From Anaerolineae bacterium (lineage in GTDB: Bacteria > Chloroflexota > Anaerolineae > SSC4 > Amarolineaceae): 6,691 bases of DNA. The DNA is taken from contig CP059258.1 in NCBI GenBank assembly GCA_013693795.1, forward strand, positions 1,326,695-1,333,385, read 5' to 3'. Position numbers and translations under genes: made by a program. Under the pieces are notes generated by a model, which was not told the DNA's origin, did no database searches, and saw only the letters and a list, made by a program, of their open reading frames with translations. Below, in pieces: positions 6,421 through 6,691 of this stretch (the first letter of the stretch is position 1; each line of letters opens with the position of its first letter).

Positions 6421-6440
6421 GTCACAGCGGGAGCTGTGAC
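6421..6440 (+). terminator. Perfect 8-bp hairpin after the fibronectin gene
   Basis: GTCACAGC pairs perfectly with GCTGTGAC around a GGGA (GNRA-type) loop. It begins nine bases after the TAA at 6409-6411. No T-run follows, so it is not a classical intrinsic terminator. It could be a weak terminator, a 3'-end stabiliser or a protein-binding palindrome at the junction. Confidence 0.4.
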
Positions 6441-6485
6441 CTACGGTTTACGGCGGATCCCCGTCGTGGGCTGCATAATACCCGA

Positions 6486-6514
6486 TTGACAGGCAATCCG
6501 GTCGGCGGTACAAT
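6486..6514 (+). promoter_or_regulatory. Near-consensus sigma70 promoter pointing out of the window
   Basis: A perfect TTGACA (6486-6491) and TACAAT (6509-6514, five of six bases) are separated by 17 bases. Transcription would start near 6521. No sure gene follows inside the window. The last ATG, at 6675 (reading MTDTP to the window end), could be the start of the next gene but has no clear ribosome binding site. Confidence 0.6.
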
Positions 6515-6691
6515 TCGGTCGGGTTGGGGCTTGAACGGCTGCGCTCAGCCCTAAACTACACGTACAAACCGAAACCTGCGAGATCGTGATGCAAAACAGC
6601 CACCACAGACGAACGGTCGGGTTGACCATGGGCCGGGACCTGGCGCGGTCACGACAGCTGCCCCTACTCGAACGATGACCGACACCCCGCG

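Noticed and set aside
6441..6629. Minus-strand 62-residue frame with a hydrophobic start
   Set aside because: It has no good ribosome binding site or family motif and lies opposite a strong plus-strand promoter; chance is more likely.

Overview
The window looks like part of a bacterial genome in which an AT-rich block of secreted or surface proteins (about 2500-6411) sits between GC-rich housekeeping-type DNA (1 to about 2400, and 6412-6691). The acyl-CoA dehydrogenase, the HIT hydrolase, the lipoprotein signal and the Pro-Thr ('PTPTP') linkers would all fit a Chloroflexota-like organism. PT-linked fibronectin proteins are also common in Patescibacteria/Microgenomates, so the taxonomic guess is an inference, and a chimeric contig cannot be excluded.

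Left part (1-1420), minus strand, in transcription order: a promoter near 1390-1418, a HIT-family nucleotide hydrolase (729-1252), a small three-helix membrane protein (about 376-664), and the start of an acyl-CoA dehydrogenase (1-186) that runs off the window. Between the last two lies a 127-bp element with imperfect terminal inverted repeats (221-347). A diverged second copy lies in opposite orientation at 1928-2036.

Middle (1420-2075): no convincing gene. It holds a sharp plus-strand promoter (1794-1822), followed by the second repeat copy.

Right part, plus strand: a large lipoprotein of unknown family (about 2074-4229, roughly 715 residues) broken by about ten single-base frameshifts; a membrane-anchored protein of about 204 residues (4260-4873, one frameshift); and a 511-residue exported Cys-rich protein with PT linkers and two fibronectin type III-like domains (4876-6411), whose last domain stops just where the GC-rich DNA resumes. 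The three genes are co-directional and closely packed, and all their products are predicted to be outside or anchored at the membrane. They look like one surface cassette.

At least eight frameshifts across GC-rich and AT-rich genes are each repaired by adding one base to a short homopolymer. This strongly suggests systematic homopolymer under-calling in the assembly rather than real gene decay, so the broken genes are probably intact in the organism. The last 280 bases hold a perfect 8-bp hairpin and a near-consensus promoter pointing out of the window.
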